Of a DNA stretch of 64,000 bases, positions 61,466 to 64,000 are shown in pieces. This DNA comes from an uncultured Bacteroidales bacterium (GTDB taxonomy: Bacteria; Bacteroidota; Bacteroidia; Bacteroidales; Bacteroidaceae), in contig CACYBB010000009.1 of assembly GCA_902772585.1 (NCBI GenBank), positions 1 through 64,000 on the forward strand, given 5' to 3'. Every line of letters starts with the position of its first letter. The stretch's first letter is position 1. Both the position numbers and the translations under genes were made by a program. The notes beneath the pieces are model-generated. The model saw only the letters and a list, made by a program, of their open reading frames with translations. It had not been told where the DNA came from and did no database searches.

Positions 61466-64000
61466 CTAACGGCGCGAACGCTGAATCATAGTGCGCAACT
61501 TATTATTAAACTTCGTAGCCTGAAGGAGTTCCTCGATAGTCAGATGCATACGATACTGCCAGCGGTTATAGGCATCGCTAGGGGTATTGACACGTTCTTC
61601 GTCAGGATGCTTCGAACGCAATTCACTATCCATCGCCAACCAGTCTTGCAACTGCAGAATACAGAGCATAGAGGGACAATAGAGATGACGAGCGATGATT
61701 TCCTCAGCCAGGTGGGCAGGCAATTGTTCCGGCGCCCTACCCTCCTTTTGCAACATAGTGACGTAATAGCGCTGTCGACGCTCTGGCTGCTGTTGCCACC
61801 AGAGACGCAAGGGCGTCATATCGTGAGTTGCAATGGTACATACCGAACGGATGGGATTTGCCTCCAGATGAGTGTATTCAAACCCCTGCTGCTTGGGCAT
61901 CTGCTGGATTTCGAGTGTCAATATGCGCAACTGATCGAGAACGGGTTCCACACAGTCGGGCAACATACCCAAGTCTTCCGCACAGAACAGCATGCGTGAA
62001 TCACCCATCATTGCAGGCAGACGATGCAATGCCTGCTGTCCCCAGAAGAACGAGTGGCGCTGATAGAAGTAGTTATTATAGAGCCGCAGATAAGCATCGC
62101 GCTCTGTATCACTCAATGCCTCGAAGACTGACTCCTGTGTGGCACCGATGCGAGGGTGGTACATCTCTGTCTGATGTGGGTCTTCCAAAAAGAGTACATT
62201 GCTGGCCAATCGCATCAGTCCGTCGCGTATCCACAGGCTATTCTCGTCACGACGGTCAGCAAAGAGTGTGGCAATACGTCGTTGGGTAGCACATTGTTCA
62301 GCAAGGTCATAGAGGTTGTAAGCCTTGCGCACAAGGAAGTTATCACGCACATAGGCTGCATGGATACCAAACAAGCGATCAACGATTCTGTCATTGATAA
62401 ATGGCTTGGTAAACAGTTCTTTACGAAAGGTCAGCCCAAAGTATTCTATCTCGTCAACTGTCAGCGGCAATGCTGGCGAGAAATGGCCCAATACACCATC
62501 AACAGCCTCAGCAGGAATCTCCCAGATACGGAAGTATCCCAATATATGATCTATACGCAGAGCGTCAAAATACTGCGAGAGACGGCTGAGGCGCTTCCTC
62601 AACATACGAGGAAGGTTCTCGTTCCAATCATAGGTTGGGAAGCCCCAATTGTGACCATGTTGAGAGAAAGCGTCGGGCGGCGAACCTGCCTGTGCGTCAA
62701 GATGGAATAATTCTGGATGCTTACGTGTCTCTACACTATCGGAATTCACACCAATGGGCAGGTCACCTTTCAGTACTACCCCTTTCTCACGGGCATAGTC
62801 CGCTGCAGCTCGCAACTGCTGGTGTAACAAATACTGCACAAAATTCACATAATCGAGTGTTTCACCACGATATTCGGCATAGTCAGGAAGCCAGTCAGCA
62901 TTGACCTCACAGAAAGCCTTACATTCTTTAGTGGTCAACACATTCTTACCCTGCTCATCAAATAGTTCACGCAAATATTCTGACTTCACACGATCTACAG
63001 CCTCGTAGTCACTATAATGTAAGGCATTGAGTTCCTGACGACGTCGCATATACTGTGTCATTTTTTCCTTAGAACGTAGTGTTCCTGCAGCCTCCAAATC
63101 AACATAGTGCGGATGCAGCGCAAAAAAACTGACAATATTATAAGGGCACGAGTCAGACCACTGATGGTTTGTCGTAGTATCATTGACCGGTAACAACTGT
63201 ATAACTTTCATGCCCGTTGCTATTGCCCAATCAACGAAACGCTTCAAGTCACCAAAATCACCTACTCCATAGCTATGTTCACTACGCAGGGCAAAGACGG
63301 GCACACTGACACCTGCCAGTCGCCACGATGTCTCGCAAAGGCGCAAGGGCTCACCATAGAGCGCCAACACCTGACCATCAGCAAGTTCATCAGATATAAT
63401 GCGGTTGTCGCCTTCCTCCCATGCCACAAGGGCATGTGTCGTGGTATCCACCACCACATATTTATATTCGATGGGCATCAACCAGCCCAAGGCATCAACA
63501 GACAGTATCCACTCGCCATTCCCCACATAGTGCATTTGCTGATAGCGCGATGTGTTCCACGAACCGATGGCAGGATGACTGCCACAGACAGCCACAGCCT
63601 GGCCCTTCAGCAGTTGTGGTGCCGAAACTCGAAAAAGGACTGTACGTCGGAATAAAGGCACACGAGTAGCCTCAACCTTCTCGCCATGCGGTATATGCTG
63701 AGTAGTACGATAAGCATCACTATAAAGATGATAAGGCAATGGACGATCACGCCACTGGTCTGGGAAGATATAGTTCTGAGAGGCATCAAAATAATAAACT
63801 CTGGGCACCATATCCCACTCCTGTCGCAACACCTCTCCATCGCCATTCTCCACCTGATAGCGATAGCTGATGTGCGACAGCGGATGATGCCTGCTGACAA
63901 GCGCTGCCGTTTCCAGTGTCCAAAGCTGTCCATCCTCTGTCAGCATAACGAGGTCCTGCTGTCGCTGTGTACCATCTTGACTATGATAGCAGATGACTAC
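61466..64000 (-). CDS. malQ: 4-alpha-glucanotransferase (GH77), 5' end outside the window
   Basis: The frame is open to the window edge: upstream of ATG 63946 it continues as VVICYHSQDGTQRQQDLV, so at least 844 residues are visible and the start lies further right. An N-terminal CBM20-like part (VLFRVSAPQLLKGQAVAVCG, HPAIGSWN) precedes the GH77 domain: VPVFALRSEHSYGVGDFGDL, GDLPIGVNSDSVETRKHPEL, ALRIDHILGYFRIWEIP with the catalytic aspartate, FCAEDLGMLPDCVEPVLDQL and IATHDMTPLRLWW. It transfers maltodextrin chains, mainly in glycogen and starch use. Large CBM-bearing MalQ forms are usual in Bacteroidales. Confidence 0.94.
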   Translation of the reverse strand, partial: VVICYHSQDGTQRQQDLVMLTEDGQLWTLETAALVSRHHPLSHISYRYQVENGDGEVLRQEWDMVPRVYYFDASQNYIFPDQWRDRPLPYHLYSDAYRTTQHIPHGEKVEATRVPLFRRTVLFRVSAPQLLKGQAVAVCGSHPAIGSWNTSRYQQMHYVGNGEWILSVDALGWLMPIEYKYVVVDTTTHALVAWEEGDNRIISDELADGQVLALYGEPLRLCETSWRLAGVSVPVFALRSEHSYGVGDFGDLKRFVDWAIATGMKVIQLLPVNDTTTNHQWSDSCPYNIVSFFALHPHYVDLEAAGTLRSKEKMTQYMRRRQELNALHYSDYEAVDRVKSEYLRELFDEQGKNVLTTKECKAFCEVNADWLPDYAEYRGETLDYVNFVQYLLHQQLRAAADYAREKGVVLKGDLPIGVNSDSVETRKHPELFHLDAQAGSPPDAFSQHGHNWGFPTYDWNENLPRMLRKRLSRLSQYFDALRIDHILGYFRIWEIPAEAVDGVLGHFSPALPLTVDEIEYFGLTFRKELFTKPFINDRIVDRLFGIHAAYVRDNFLVRKAYNLYDLAEQCATQRRIATLFADRRDENSLWIRDGLMRLASNVLFLEDPHQTEMYHPRIGATQESVFEALSDTERDAYLRLYNNYFYQRHSFFWGQQALHRLPAMMGDSRMLFCAEDLGMLPDCVEPVLDQLRILTLEIQQMPKQQGFEYTHLEANPIRSVCTIATHDMTPLRLWWQQQPERRQRYYVTMLQKEGRAPEQLPAHLAEEIIARHLYCPSMLCILQLQDWLAMDSELRSKHPDEERVNTPSDAYNRWQYRMHLTIEELLQATKFNNKLRTMIQRSRR

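Overview
The window is a chromosomal segment of a Bacteroidales bacterium, most likely a Prevotella-type (Prevotellaceae) gut or rumen species. The evidence is the gene families present (UpxY antiterminator, FimB/Mfa2-type lipoproteins, DUF3127, DUF4835, GldB-like lipoprotein, malic enzyme fused to a phosphotransacetylase domain, menaquinone methyltransferase). A second line is the promoters: many starts are preceded by the Bacteroidales pattern TTTG, about 20 bases, TAnnTTTG. No tRNA, rRNA or CRISPR array was seen.

Layout. (1) 1-4.5 kb is a decaying accessory patch on the minus strand: a membrane-anchored fragment at the edge, a 260-residue protein, a Panacea-type antitoxin with a frameshifted RelE/ParE-like toxin, a RAYT-transposase-like fragment, a second toxin/antitoxin-like pair, a chimeric antitoxin remnant and a truncated second copy of upxY with its own terminator and promoter. 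(2) 4.5-13.6 kb, minus strand, holds a GxxExxY protein, manA, two FimB/Mfa2-like lipoproteins, Wzz and Wza-type polysaccharide export genes, upxY and a DUF3127 protein. It looks like the head of a capsule locus without glycosyltransferases, broken up by AT-rich and GC-rich repeats. (3) 13.8-20 kb, plus strand: dnaN, a DnaQ-like exonuclease, coaBC, a DUF4835 gene and recN. (4) 20.1-22.5 kb, minus strand: gldB-like then dnaB. (5) 22.6-33.2 kb, plus strand, mostly metabolism: DUF4861, a frameshifted fucose/arabinose isomerase, phoH, purC, ubiE, aroE, a TPM protein, lemA, purM, cysK. (6) 33.4-39 kb, minus strand: complete rseC-rnfBCDGEA. (7) 39.1-44.1 kb: small housekeeping genes, a TetR regulator and maeB. 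(8) 44.3-64 kb, minus strand: U32 peptidase, metA, a five-gene Ser/Thr phosphorylation operon, an M13 peptidase, an ABC-F protein, an M15 peptidase and malQ running off the window.

The most interesting unit is the 48.1-56.7 kb operon: a four-zinc-ribbon protein, a membrane Ser/Thr kinase, a four-module CbxX-type AAA+ ATPase with an N-terminal zinc ribbon, a zinc-ribbon/FHA protein and a PP2C phosphatase. The genes are nearly contiguous, behind one clear promoter. Kinase, phospho-threonine reader and phosphatase together with an ATPase suggest a phosphorylation-controlled protein-remodelling machine; its substrate cannot be read from the sequence.

The second theme is repeats. REP-like GC palindromes, AT-rich blocks of about 110 bp and 7-8 base tandem repeats fill many gene junctions. 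In several places they enter coding sequence and are translated.
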